The notes: a model not told the origin generated them from the sequence alone. A stretch of 64,000 bases of DNA from Zarea fungicola (GCA_900169235.1 FWCC01000279.1:37853-101852); one strand, 5' to 3'; numbered from the stretch's first letter, positions 11,605 through 22,934 are shown. Made by a program: numbers and translations.

Positions 11605-12951
11605 AGTTGCGGCTACAGCTATAACTAGGCAAAAAGCAACTATCTTTAGCTAGCAAGATACATATGGCGGGCAGCACAATGATCATTATACAGCTATTTA
11701 TACAAAGTCGATGCTGTCACGAGGAAGTACATGTGGGTCTGTAGGTTTCAACTGCCCTCCATCGAGAACATGATAAACGTGGATAACCGAGTTGTGAAGG
11801 TGGACTGTGCGCTGTGCGGCTGACCGTTATCACTGTGGAGTTTATGATATACTATTGGTATTACATTGCAGCCCCACAGGGATGAAAGAGTGATAATTGC
11901 TTCCAGTTGCTCACTGCTCCGTCCTCGGACCTTGGTCCAGTTTCTATGGCCGATGTACAGGCGAAGATAAACTGCAGGTTATATGGCCTGGAAATAAGGT
12001 GGAGTCGCGCCAGGTATGTCTACAGCACTGGTCAATTTATGAGGCCATCAGTCACCTTAGCTTATTGAGCCTATAGATGTGATGACTGGGAACTACTAGA
12101 AATGAATAGATTATTTAGTACTAAATTTTAATCACTTTCAAGAACATTCCAAGGTACCTCAGAATCGATCAGGACAAAGTTTTGCAAAGTATGCATACTG
12201 ACATCATGTCGCTAGTTTGAAGGGTTGCGTTGGCTAAATGTGATAATTCACGCTGCTAGAAAAGAAATATATGACAGTATTGGCCTAAAGATTCAGGGTC
12301 TTGGCTCAAGAATGAGTCCGTTGCGGAGGTCGGGCCCATAGTTACCCAAGCTCTTGGCTTCCAATTCCGTCTCCAAGTTCCGACAACAGTAGGCATGCGG
12401 AACATGAACAATCCGTTGTCGGCATTGTTGGAGCATGAATCCTTGGTTGAGTGGTACCTATGACCAATTGTGGCGCTTCTCAGAGTCGTGGTTGATCCTT
12501 ATTGATTTCATCTTGCCATGCCATGTATAACCAAACTCGTCACAGCATAATTCTCGTTCCCGGCATGCGGACCTCGATGCCATCACAAACTGGTCAGGTC
12601 CGCTAATACCATACATGGTCACCACAGATGGAATAGCCGGGACAGTCTGTACCTCCAAGTTCAAATCATGTATAGTCGTATGATAGTACCTACCGTCATC
12701 TCCTTATCGCCGAGAACACGTTCTGTAACTTAAACAAGGGTCTGACCAAGTGGGTCGGCTTCCAAAGCCAAGGACTTTACAAGTAGGTGGGCCAAGAGAA
12801 CTAAACGGTTTGTTAATCAACAAAAAATTGTTCCCCCGGATGACAGACTAATTGATAAGCCACTGCGCCCTTTCGCTGATCTCCGCGTTACCACTCACAT
12901 CTTCAAATTTAACAACCCAACAAAAGAAGACCAGTGATAGATTTTGAAACA
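11605..12951. other. Divergent intergenic region
   Basis: 1.35 kb between the aminotransferase and the FAH gene, which point away from each other; both promoters must lie here. No further gene is supported and no clear operator was identified. Confidence 0.5.
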
Positions 12952-14153
12952 ATGTCATTCACTAGTAAGCTTTAAGCGGTTACCGATAAATTATTTCATG
13001 ACAAGTAATAACGCGATGTATTATAGGACTCGTACGTTTTGTACCTCGTGGGTCCGGGTCCGGTATCCTTTTGGGTGAGCCGGTAGACGCCGAGCTCGAT
13101 GTAGGCGTCGCTGTCCGAAATGGTGACGAGGTCAATGTTCGTGTGTTTTCCGGTACTTCTGCTCTGGAAGCTGGCTCTGCGACGGACAGGGTGGAAGCTA
13201 TTGACCGCATCCTGTCCCCGTTGGCCATGGAGGAAGTTGGTACCATTCGCTGCATTGGCCTCAATGTAAGCTTGCTTTCCTTATACCACTACTCTACACC
13301 ACATTTCAAGACGTTCCAATTCACCTTTCTAAAAATTATTTTAGTACGTACAACACGCGGTGGAAACCAAGCTTGCTTTGCCGACTGTACCAGTCCTCTT
13401 CATGTAAGTCAAAACATCCTTATTGTAGTTAAACTCTCTTTACTTATATACCATTTTATTTCTGTCAAAATAGGAAGCCAGCAACATCCTTGGCCGATCC
13501 TTGGCCCGCCCCTACCGTGATTCCTGCCTTTACCGTTGCCGACAACACGGTAGACTACGAGTCGGAACTATGCGTCGTTCTCGGCAAGGAAGCCAAAAAC
13601 GTCTCTGAAGAGGACGCCTTGTCCTATGTCCTTGGCTATACGGCCTCCAATGACATTTCGTCCCGCAAGAACCAGTTTGACCAGTCGCAGTGGAGCTTTA
13701 GCAAAGGGTTCGACAAGGCCTGTCCCATTGGCCCGACGCTCGTTTCGCCGTCTGCGATACCGGACCCGAGCAAGCTCCGTATACGGGGACTGAAAAATAG
13801 CAAAGTCATGCAAAATGCACCTCTAGAGTACGGAGAATAAGGTTTCCATTATGTTTTTCACTATGCGTATTGATTTCTTTTCCCGCTCTGCACGGCTAAT
13901 CAACCGACGACGACTAACCATGCTTACAACTAGTGACTTGATCTTTACTATCCCGAAGCTCATCAGCTTCCTGTCGCTGGGTACTACTTTACCAGCGGGG
14001 ACTATTATTCTCACTGGTACTCCCGCTGGCATTGGCATGGCTAGTAAGCCAGATGGATACTTGAAGGATGGTGATGAATTTGCGGTTGAGATTCAGCCGC
14101 ATATTGGGACGCTGGTTTCCAGGATTGAATACGAAGTACAAACAGAGCGATGA
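12952..14153 (+). CDS. Fumarylacetoacetate hydrolase-family protein (five exons)
   Basis: A 294-aa member of the FAH superfamily (short acylpyruvase/FAHD type rather than the about 420-aa true FAH). Exons 12952-12964, 13027-13265, 13345-13403, 13474-13827 and 13934-14153 all join in frame; the first exon is only 13 bases (ATG TCA TTC ACT A), giving MSFTRLVRF. The N-terminal lid contains LLGEPVDAELDVG; the catalytic domain has IRCIGLNYVQHA, the metal-binding glutamates in YESELCVVLG, NDISSR, QWSFSKGFD, and TGTPAGIG. All expected metal ligands are present. The family cleaves C-C bonds in acylpyruvates or decarboxylates oxaloacetate; the substrate here is unknown. The Aro8-like gene is divergent to it. 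Confidence 0.92.
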
Positions 14154-14814
14154 TTTCAAGTTTAGAGAACGAAAAAGATGTCTCAATTCACTAATTTGGT
14201 CTCCTACGTTACTCTGCAGCCATCACATTATAAGAGGCATTTGGCTGTGTCTTGTACTCGGGCATGCAGGCAGTTTTTATTCCCTTGATCTTGCTCCTGT
14301 TGCTCTTGTTCCCTAAACTCATTAGTCCCGCACTAAATACTCCTGGAAATACTTCCGCCTGCAAGGCAACAGTGGTACGACGAATTTGCCGTACGTTGGC
14401 CCAGCAATTGCCGATTGGTACCTAATTGTAAGCATGCCATATTCCCCGATTAATTGGTCAATCAGAGAAGAATCCAACCAACATGACTCCGATGATGCCT
14501 ATTGTGGCCGCTACTTTTCGCGAGGTACGCGCGCTTTTTACACTTGACTCGAGCCAGTCTCACCACTTGTTGCTCCTCTCATCCTCTTTGCCCAGCTTCT
14601 CGGGTCACTAACATGTTGTATGGGACAGGTGCACATAAAAGATAACCAATTAAGCCCATATAATAAATTGACTCTTATCGAGCTAAATATTCTAACATAC
14701 ATCAATAGAGCAGCATAAAAATAATACATGGAGTGAGAAAAAACCGTGGCGCTCAGGGAAAAAACCTCTCTCACTATTCAAGGTACATTTACTATGTGTT
14801 AGCATCCCTAGAGT
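14154..14814. other. Intergenic, no gene seen
   Basis: Convergent 3' flanks of the FAH gene and the secreted-protein gene. No coding or repeat signal was supported. Confidence 0.5.
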
Positions 14815-15800
14815 TTAGCAACTGACCTTGTCATATCCCGAGCTGCAGCCATACTGCGCTCCGTGGTTGCCATCCGTGTTTGCGCCTGGGGCCGAAGCCC
14901 CCCCCATAGGTGCAGGATCAGGCATACCGTAGTTTCTACCGCAACCACTACCATAGTTGCAACTCTTGCATCCCTCGGACCATATCCAACCCCAGACCAC
15001 GTAGGTTTGGATCCAAATCTGACCAACACTATTGCCAGGAATGTTGCATGTTACTAGAACGCATATTAGACTCTCTAAACGGCACATCTCCTTTGGTGTT
15101 CCCTGTTGATAGAGTGGTAAGTATACATACTGGAACCAGAATGACTCCAAGTCTCCGTCACTGAAATACCAGAGGAAAATCCAAGGACATCCTTTATAAC
15201 ACCCCAACTGAGTCTGCAAAAAGTTAGCTACGGTGTCATTGTAATACAACCTTGGTTTAATACATACCCTATGTTCTCAGTGATGGAGGTGCTGAATGAC
15301 CATCCAAGATTATAGCTGCCGCCAGCTGGATCATTTCCCGTGTACAGACATGCAGATGCTGGGCTCCAGTGACCCCACCAACTCTGAGGCTGCAGTGCCC
15401 AGTAGTTCGTATATCCGAAGCAGGGACTGACAAGTGTTAGCTGCGTAGTCTCTCATAGCCCTTTGGTATAATGCAAGCCTGTTTCAATTCCTTACTTTCC
15501 ATATTGCCGCTTATCTAGCTCCTTCGTAACTTGACTCATATCAATGAATCTGCGGGTATCATTGATATAAATTGTGTGGTTGGCACCATGGTTGTTTAGA
15601 AAGTAGTCGTGCAAGTTGTCCGAGTGAATGACATGTTTAGAATCGAATGCCTTGATAATGTTTTCATGCTGTTGGTCAAGACTAAAGGAGGTGACATTTC
15701 TTCCTCCCGTAGTTTTTACCAGTTGGCTCACATCTGGTGAGGGTTGAGGCGAAGCAAAGCCGAGTGCAGCAAAAGCTGCAATGAGGAGGGAAACTTTCAT
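14815..15800 (-). CDS. Secreted Cys-rich proprotein with Kex2 site (four exons)
   Basis: Predicted 261-aa secreted protein. Minus-strand exons 15800-15496, 15426-15268, 15213-15131 and 15053-14815 join in frame. Residues 1-17 (MKVSLLIAAFAALGFAS) form a signal peptide; a propeptide of about 80 residues ends in the dibasic Kex2 site K97-R98, so the mature chain would start with Gln99. The mature part holds eight cysteines, repeated Trp/Tyr motifs (CFGYTNYW, PQSWWGHWSPASACLY) and a conserved-looking TCNIPGNSVGQIWIQ block, ending in ...YDKVSC. Start 15800 is preferred over 15845 because the signal peptide then begins at the Met. The family is not recognised; an extracellular or antagonistic role is possible but not shown. 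Confidence 0.75.
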
Positions 15801-15881
15801 TACGTACTTGGAGGGCAAGGAAAAAGAACTCTTTGGCTGCTTCACAACTGCGACTTGAGTAATAACTAGGAAAATGGCTAA

Positions 15882-15889
15882 TATATATA
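15882..15889 (-). promoter_or_regulatory. TATA box of the secreted-protein gene
   Basis: A TATATATA run 82-89 bases upstream of the start codon at 15800 on the minus strand. Function inferred from position. Confidence 0.45.
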
Positions 15890-17067
15890 ATGAGGCGTCA
15901 TGTTATCGTATAGGAGAACAAGTCGCCAAACCAAGCTCTAGAACATCGACCACAGCTAGGAAAGATGCTCTCTGTATCCATAGATACAAATTAGTCCTTT
16001 GGTGGTGGGGAAGATAAGCTACTCTCTGTCAGACTTTAGTCAATAATAATCCGGCAGTTGCACGTCATGGTATGATGCTGGATGTACTATGAAGCGCTGA
16101 TTTTACGGCGTCAAGTACGACGGTTTGGGAGCTCAAAATTGCAACCCGGTCCACCGAAATCACAATTGAAGATGGCCATGAGTCAAAACCTACCCAGTTA
16201 TGAACCACTTTGTGGCTATGCCTGGCTGAGGTGATACCAGGATGCCGGGTAATTGGATTGGCTGCTCCATAACAACGTACCCGTCTCCATCTAAGCACCA
16301 ATCTTGCTACTTGACACGCGAGGACGGTGACTAGGCTAGACGCTCATGCCAGTTCTCACACACAAACTGGCCCTGTCGGCCTGACCAGGTACCCATCTTT
16401 CAAGCCGAAAGAGGATAACCGCCTAGCCTCCAAGCCTAGCTGGCCCCAGGTCCACTTGCTATTTTCTCCGTTATGCTATTAACAACTCTAAGTAAATGGT
16501 ATAAACTCTATTCGAGAGATTCACACCAGAATAACCCGAATACTATTCCGACACTAACAATAAAGATGCCATGTCGATTCATATCAGGGAACTGTGCTCA
16601 TGGGCGGCTCAGAAAAGTTGGCAAAGCCAGTTCATCTACGCGCCTGAGCCGTCCAACCCTGTTACTGCGCATTGGAGTTCCGCTCGGCATTCTGACGGTG
16701 AAAATGCGGAGTAGACATTCCATTGCGGAAAGAAGCTTCCGGCACTGTATTCCCTCATCAGCCACCGCATGCCTCACTCAGATTTGGAGGCGCATTCGTA
16801 GTCACCGGATAGCACCCCGCTTTTGGTTATCCACGCTCCCCAACTATATCATGTGCATCTCCCGCGCTTACACCCAGCATCACTTTTTGAATGTTGGTTT
16901 GCTATCTATGGAGCAGCTTCCTCGAATCCAAGCATCTGGGGTCTAGTCGTATATGACCCACCTGCTGGAACCATAAACTGCCGAGATCCGCCCGAGGCAC
17001 TAACTAGTATAGACACTAACAAACTGCCAATGCCAATCGGGAGAGGGTTTATATCTAAGTTCTAGAA
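15890..17067. other. Gene-poor spacer
   Basis: No gene can be supported. Between about 16550 and 17065 plus-strand frames read partly protein-like but are broken by stops; this may be an unrecognised relic. Confidence 0.4.
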
Positions 17068-18139
17068 TTATTGGGTGGAGAGGAGAGCCCAGAATTCTCC
17101 ATCAATTGGCTGGGTAAAATTGCATTGCTGCACCACATCAATAATCCTGCCGCATATTAGTGCCCACGCATCACCGTTGGTCTCATTAGTTGGTAGATGA
17201 TCACGAAAGTTTACCCAGAGATAAAGTCCCGAATTTCTTATCAATTATCATCAGCTTTTCTTATCTCCACGAATTTTAAGAAGCTTACCCTTGGTCGTAA
17301 TATCTGAAGCCTGCTTCTGTAAGGAGCTGCCTAGCAGAGAGTCGACTTTCGTAAAGAACTTTCTGTGACTTTTGAAGAAATCGAGATACAAACTCCTCAT
17401 CTTCAAGAAACCGAGACACAATTTCCATTGAAACTTGACAAGGTGAAGAGAAGTGGCTAGTAAGTTTCAACTTCACCCAGGCTCTCACTCCCTTTCCTGC
17501 GGATCGCTCACCAGACAGCCCGAGCAGCCCTTGTAAACTGCGTATTCTGTGAAACAAGGTACCCCAAGCGTAGGCCGCCGACTCTCCATAGTCCTTGGCA
17601 CTGTCAGTATCCATGTAGCCAGGTTGGCGATGGTGTGCTTACTTTGGACATGCCGTAGAATATGTGTACTTGGTTCGGGTCGATTAAGCCGTAGAAATCA
17701 ATGGCCCTAATCAATGTGAACTGCGCCGATGGTCGGTCTTCTGTTTTGTACATGGATAGTGCGTGCATCTCATTACTTACAAGATGGATACCTTTCGAGC
17801 TACAAAACCTGAGCAATGCTTGAAATGCCTCTGCAGAGTAGCAGCGCCCTATTCCGTCAGTGAAGCTACCAAGAATCGATTCTATAAACATGACAGACCT
17901 AAAGGGTTATGAGGGTTGCAAATAACCAGGGCACCAATGCTGATGCCGCGGGCCTTGGCCGCATTATAGCCAGCCTCGTGGGCAGCAACACTCGCTGGGG
18001 AGAATCGATCTGTACTATCCACGGGACTATGTTCTATGCGCACGCTGGATCTATTGTAAGACGATATATCACCAATGCCAACATGCCATCTGCTAGAGGC
18101 ATCAAATGGGCGCAAGTCGATTTTCAACATGGAGATCAA
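17068..18139 (-). pseudogene. ACC-synthase-like aminotransferase, 5'-truncated and frameshifted
   Basis: Pieces of a PLP-dependent class I aminotransferase of the fungal 1-aminocyclopropane-1-carboxylate-synthase-like type can be read in order on the minus strand: GALVICNPHNPLG and, after a 53-nt intron, RCYSAEAFQALLRFC, then VSNEMHALSMY and the PLP-lysine motif YGMSK at an intron border, then DYGES. A shift of one base follows directly, and GGLRLGYLVSQNTQF continues in another frame. Later pieces are HFSSPCQVSMEIVSRFL and NSGLYLWVNFRDHLP, ending at 17068. The first 150 or so residues of the family (substrate-binding N-terminus) are absent: upstream DNA on this strand does not encode them. 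Truncation plus frameshift argue for a pseudogene. The lysine is kept, so decay is probably recent. Confidence 0.7.
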
Positions 18140-20391
18140 AATCTACATGATGCCAAGTTGAATCCTGGGGGATATATTTTCCCAAGCAGGGCTGAAATGT
18201 ACGTCAATCCGCCAACACTAACGGCCCAAGAGCTAACTCGTCGCAAGGAATTCTCGCATCAAGACCTTTCTGAATTTATCAACTCACATGTGAGATCACA
18301 GTTGAATTAGCGCTGAATTCTAAATACTTGCATCTTCTTTGGCGCGACTATGACAAATCTCTGTGCGCAACGCTTACATGTGACTCCGAGAGTGATGCCA
18401 TTATGATTGGGATACCCAACTTTAGCATGTTTGGTAGAGACTTCAAAATGAGAGCAGGGTTGATCTTGCTACTTCCACCACCCTGAAAGAGACGCAGCTA
18501 ATAAGGCGTGGAGTATCCGGCTTGACGGTTGGCGGCAACCACACGAAATCAATAATGGCCTTTTCAGGGCGAAATATGCCAGATTAAGGTTTCATCACGG
18601 AAAAGGTGTCAACTAAATTGCCAACTATGAAATGCAGAACTTGGGAGCCGTGAGAAATTTGGCATCTCGGGCACCAAATCCCACTTATGCGGGTTATCGG
18701 TGGATCACATTCATGTGGCTCACAATTGACAAGATTTGTCGCAATATCCCGCAAAGTGATTGTGAAAGTAAGCGATAAAGTAAATATTACGCAGGGCATG
18801 TAAGCCACAGGACTCCATGCGATTGCCGATTGAGACACTGAATTTTTGGAGCGGGTGCAACGGTGGCCGGTGGTGTGCTTCCCCACGACGGGAGACTGCC
18901 CGGCAGTTGGCAGCAATCATCTGCTTTGGAACTACCTGGCGGGAAATCCCTGAAAGATTCACAATTGCCCAAACAAATACTGTTTCATTTCATGTATTGT
19001 CTCCTTTGTTTCACGGGGCCACCGGCCTTTCGCCGTTGATAGCACCGCATATGCCCGGTGTATGTCTCACCCCCCCAGTAGTGTTGCTGACTGGCGTCAG
19101 CCTCATCATTTTGATAGCCTCGCGTGCCAGTCATGCTTTTGTGAGTGTGGGATGAGCAGGACGCAAAGTTTGAGTCCAGCCATTAAACTGAACCAAGCGA
19201 CCAGAAACGGACATTGAGGCCTGCGCTCCATCTGCGGCACATTAGCCTTAGTTATGTCGGCACTTGAAAGTGGCCAGTAGGGATTAGTTTTGGGGACGGC
19301 AGTGATGGATTCTTTTTTAATTCATTGTGAAGAATGAAAAAACAAATCGGGTAGCGAGACTTGGCGGGATATTTAACGTGTTGAATTGGGTCAGCATTGG
19401 ATAGCAAATACCAATTTGATGAATACAGGCAGGCATCTCGGAGTGCTATTCGCGATAGGGAGCAGGTATTTGGCTCGAGGCTGGTTCAAGGAACGCATGC
19501 ACTGGCGAAAAACAAAAGGTATTCAACTATACTGATTGACCTAGATTTTTTCAGACTCATTTGACGCCACCACTCAAACCCCCAGGCAATCATAGTCGGC
19601 TGTCTGCTTGCGGTACTTGCAGTAGCTGGGGCAAATAGGCGCACCGGAGGAGATGCGAATAAGGCGTACGTAACGGCTCACCACTGGCGGTACATCTAAG
19701 ATTTCTCTTCTTAATGGGATACCACTGTCAAGTGCGAGTTTTCAATATTATACTTCTTTGTTTAAAATCAACAAATAGTCATTAATTTATTCATTCATCT
19801 AAAGGACTCACATAATGACATCGTCGGTTAAATTATTCTTCGAGTGCAACGCTTCTTGCTCACTTACATCTTGCTCAATACTCTTCTAGACGTATTTCAT
19901 GCCTCGTCGCCTTTTTGCCAGTGGATTATTCGTCATCTCTTTAGCAACTAGCGCTTCCACTCGCTCGTCCCCAGCCTGATTCTAGTCCAAGTACGCCATC
20001 ATCTCTAATGTCCACTCTCGCTTACCTGTCGGTGTTTTATAAAGCCGGCTTATCTACTTATAGTCACTGCACAAGGTATAATCTAGTATCGTGTAGCGTT
20101 GTGGCAGCCCCATGCCTCTGCGATATAGTTGATTGGTTTTTACGCTGCCTCAAGGCTGCGCTGCGTGCCAATCTCCTCGTGCCGTCACATACCTCTTGTT
20201 GTGACTGCTGACTCAGGTNNNNNNNNNNNNNNNNNNNNNNNNNNNNNNNNNNNNNNNNNNNNNNNNCCCACATCCCTAGATAGCCTCAAAAATCACAACT
20301 TGTTACAACCTGCATATACTGGGAATAGCCCTCCTAGTACTGTGCTTCGTAACTGTTCGTGACATACCAACACCTCTCATAGATTGCCCTA
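18140..20391. other. Gene-poor, repeat-bearing region with an assembly gap
   Basis: Holds no supported gene. Plus-strand frames around 18126-18480 are protein-like in places but broken. An end-like minus reading near 19560-19680 (CPSYCKYRKQTADYDC then stop) may be a lost exon of a small Cys protein. A 48-base N gap lies at 20219-20266, preceded on the minus strand by the motif AGCAGTCACAAC that recurs near 22151 and 55500. Confidence 0.4.
20219..20266. other. Assembly gap (48 N)
   Basis: A run of 48 N, seen directly. The true size may differ. Confidence 0.99.
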
Positions 20392-20703
20392 AGATCTTGA
20401 TGTGAGAGCGCAGGGGCACTGGATGGCGACTTTCTTGGTGGCTGCATCTCCAAAGCACTGGGCAAGGTCAGCGCCTGCATTGACTCCTACAATGGAGGTT
20501 GCGTATCTAGTGATTGTGGCATCTGCGAAAGCTGGGTCTCCGATCACGAACAATGTGGCAATGAAGGTGTATGCGCTGTTGGCAATGCTGAACAGCTGAG
20601 TGCATCTGGTGACGGGGAAGCTGCCAGCAATAACAGTACATCCGATGCTGTTATTGACGACTCTGATACAAGTGCGGTAGGTGTGGATGGTTGCAAGATT
20701 TGT
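20392..20703 (-). other. Orphan open frame of 104 codons, six cysteines
   Basis: The frame is open from just after a TGA (20706-20704) to a TAG (20391-20389). It has no ATG near its 5' side. Its composition is strikingly protein-like: RTCIRVVNNSIGCTVIAG, SIANSAYTFIATLFVIGD and a CPCALTSRS end, with six cysteines. No upstream exon with a signal peptide could be joined. It resembles the mature part of a small secreted protein that lost its first exon, but the family is not recognised. Confidence 0.35.
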
Positions 20704-22175
20704 TCATATCGCAAGCTATATGCTTTTAATGTCATACAATAGCCTTATTCGTGACACTTACTACAGGTGGGCAGAGCTCTAGCTCTCAACGTGGCCTCGA
20801 CTCCCTCGAACGCGCTGGGTTCCCTCTGTGTACTTGTAGTCGGTAGTCTTAGTTTGGCCGTGACGGTGTCGAATTATGGGCGGGGCTCCAAGATCAATTG
20901 CGGAATGCCTTCCCATTCAAGGTACCAATAACTATAGAAGTGCTCTAGCTAAAGCGGCTAATCCAGACATAATAAGGTCTTGAGCACATAGGCGCACGGG
21001 AGATCAAAAGTAGCTGTAAAGACGCCAGTACCGTTTAGAAGCGCATTCTTCAACAGACGTTTCTACTGCTCTTCGACCTTTCATAACACTTCGTGAGAAA
21101 CCCAGCCGCGGATACTGCTGTACAGTGTACCAGAGAGCTCGGTGGACGTCTGGATTTGCTGCTTGGCTTGTTCAGCAGCTTATTTTTCAGTACGCTTTTG
21201 ACCTGTTCGTGCGGTACACCCAATAAGGGGGTTTCCCAGGTCTTTCGGCCTGTCCTTCCTCCGTGCTGTACCCATCGGCACCTTCCGCTCCCACCTGTCT
21301 GGATACTTCATTAGTGCATTTGGTTGCGCTATGCCCTGTCATTGCCATTTCAACGGCGATAGCAGAGCATACGCTGCAAAGTTTGATAGGCAAGTGGCAG
21401 TAATTGGTACACGCCAGATTAGCCCGCTGCAGAAATATGGCCATTGGAACCAGCCGCTGAAACCGGCCTCTGGCAAGACTGCGCGCAAGCACCACATGAG
21501 ATTGAAATAGTATTCGTTGCATTATTTTCTATGCTTCATGGCGCCCCCTCCTGCTTGCCCGGGCAGTGTTACTTCTCAATTCGATTCCTATGTGGGGGAG
21601 GCAAGGTTCGCAGCAAATACAGGAACACCCACGTTTGTGCCCCAGGTGCCTATTTCTGCCGATTCACTTTCGCACGCGGATGTTTGCTCTTCAGCTCTGC
21701 CCTCCGCTTCAGCGAATGAAGTAGATGATTGTCTGTCTGAACTGGCATATTTGCGTCGCTATCGTTTTTCTGTTCTCCAACGCTCCGGCCTTCGGCGCAA
21801 CCCGTTGAGATTGGCTCCATGCCTCCCTAGAGCATCTTGTGTTAGTTACTGTTGGTATATCACATGTAGTTACGCGGTATGGTACTAAGAGAGGCGTTTC
21901 TCAGTAGGTATGCTAATTATAACTTAATTATAATGAAAAAACTAGCAATAAAGAGAGGAGGAATTCCTCTTCTATATGTATGAATTTAGTAATAGGAAAA
22001 TAATAATAATAAATAATAGAGATTCCTCTTTCCTCTTTCGCTGCCATGATGGCTTCGTATTGACAGCAGGCAACTGTTATTCAGGGCGTTTGACCGACGG
22101 AAGCCTGCTGCGGTAAGAGTCATGCCTCGCCAGAAGAGCTGCTTGATCTGAGTAAGCAGTCACAACAGTTTCTGT
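20704..22175. other. Gene-poor spacer with repeat remnants
   Basis: No gene is supported. About 21890-22030 is AT-rich. The motif AGCAGTCACAAC appears at about 22155-22166, as beside the N gap and near 55500, which suggests remnants of one dispersed element. Confidence 0.4.
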
Positions 22176-22280
22176 CAGGGTTGGACATCTGTTAGGGACC
22201 TAGAAGGTATATATTAGATGCTAGGGATATCTGGCCACGGCTGGTTATTACTTGATCCTTTATGGTCTCTGTGGCCGAGT

Positions 22281-22837
22281 CAGGCTCGGACATCTTGCGA
22301 ATCATGCGAATGAAACCCACATTTGAATCGAACCATACGAATGGACTAGTGATTTGATTTGATTTAAATAGCTACCCTATACCTTATTGCTGTATGTAAC
22401 AATATATACTAAGAAGCCCGGAAAAAGTGGAACAAGAGAGTAGTTAATTATCTGAGCGTGCAATATCGTTATGCGGGTAGCAGTAATAACTAAGCTTGAG
22501 GCCAAAAAGCCTCGTACCTCTATCGGACCCGTATCGTGGCCCTTTCTTGTAATGCGAGGGCTGGCTGTGGCTTAGTCATCAAGCCCCTCAGCAGTCCTGC
22601 GCGTTACACTGTACAGCGCGTACCTGACGCGTACCTAACGCGTACATATTGTGTACGTGATGGATATATAGTGACCCTATAAGTGGGGAAATTTTAGGAT
22701 ACAGCCAATTATAGCCCGTTTACATCGACTCGATCGACTCGATCGAGTCGGGCTGCCTGTATGATTCGATATTCGCAAGACTTGGCATCGTATGAATCGA
22801 GCGATTCGATCGAACGTTCGTAAGATGTCCAACCCTG
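22281..22837. mobile_element. Inner hAT-like MITE, 557 bp
   Basis: Flanked by a perfect 8-base duplication GGCCGAGT (22273-22280 and 22838-22845). Its ends are inverted repeats: CAGGCTCGGACATCTTGCGAA on the left and, read on the other strand, CAGGGTTGGACATCTTACGAA on the right. The 8-base duplication and CA-starting TIR fit hAT elements. The interior codes for nothing; it holds tandem GCGTACCT-type repeats (22616-22657) and ATTCGAT palindromes that match the outer MITE, so both belong to one family. Confidence 0.8.
22616..22657. repeat. Tandem ACGCGTACCT repeats inside the MITE
   Basis: Three to four imperfect copies of a 10-base unit around GCGTAC, ending in a diverged GTGTACG. Subterminal repeats of this kind are often transposase-binding sites in hAT elements; that role is inference. 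Confidence 0.6.
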
Positions 22838-22934
22838 GGCCGAGTGGTTACCTAGCACCCTCGTCCTTCCAACATCTTACCAGCGTTCGATCGAATCGAT
22901 CGATTCATTCGATGCCAAGTCTTACGAATATCGA
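22766..22934. repeat. Long inverted repeat (about 63-bp arms)
   Basis: Arms 22766-22828 and 22872-22934 are near-perfect inverted copies containing AAGACTTGGCATCG and CGATTCGATCGAACG; differences are mostly transitions. The 43-base loop is mainly the 3' end of the solo LTR. The structure arises because the inner MITE's right end faces the outer MITE's left half. Confidence 0.85.

Larger units (their letters stand above)
22190..22871 (+). mobile_element. Solo LTR (117 bp) interrupted by a MITE
   Basis: Starts TGTTAGGGACC and ends CCTTCCA (TG...CA), flanked on both sides by the 5-base duplication ACATC (22185-22189 and 22872-22876), the mark of retroviral-type integration. Removing the MITE at 22281-22837 and one 8-base duplication leaves about 117 bp that align with copies at 55172-55286 and 60002-60117. 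No internal retroelement genes are present, so it is a solo LTR. Confidence 0.8.

Noticed and set aside
16473..17065. Plus-strand frames read as a possible gene
   Set aside because: Frames are interrupted by stops and no domain or splice model could be built; left as an unrecognised relic.
17909..18310. Plus-strand 133-codon frame
   Set aside because: Its first half is opposite the ACS-like pseudogene; the rest is protein-like in places but has no start, domain or continuation that could be supported.
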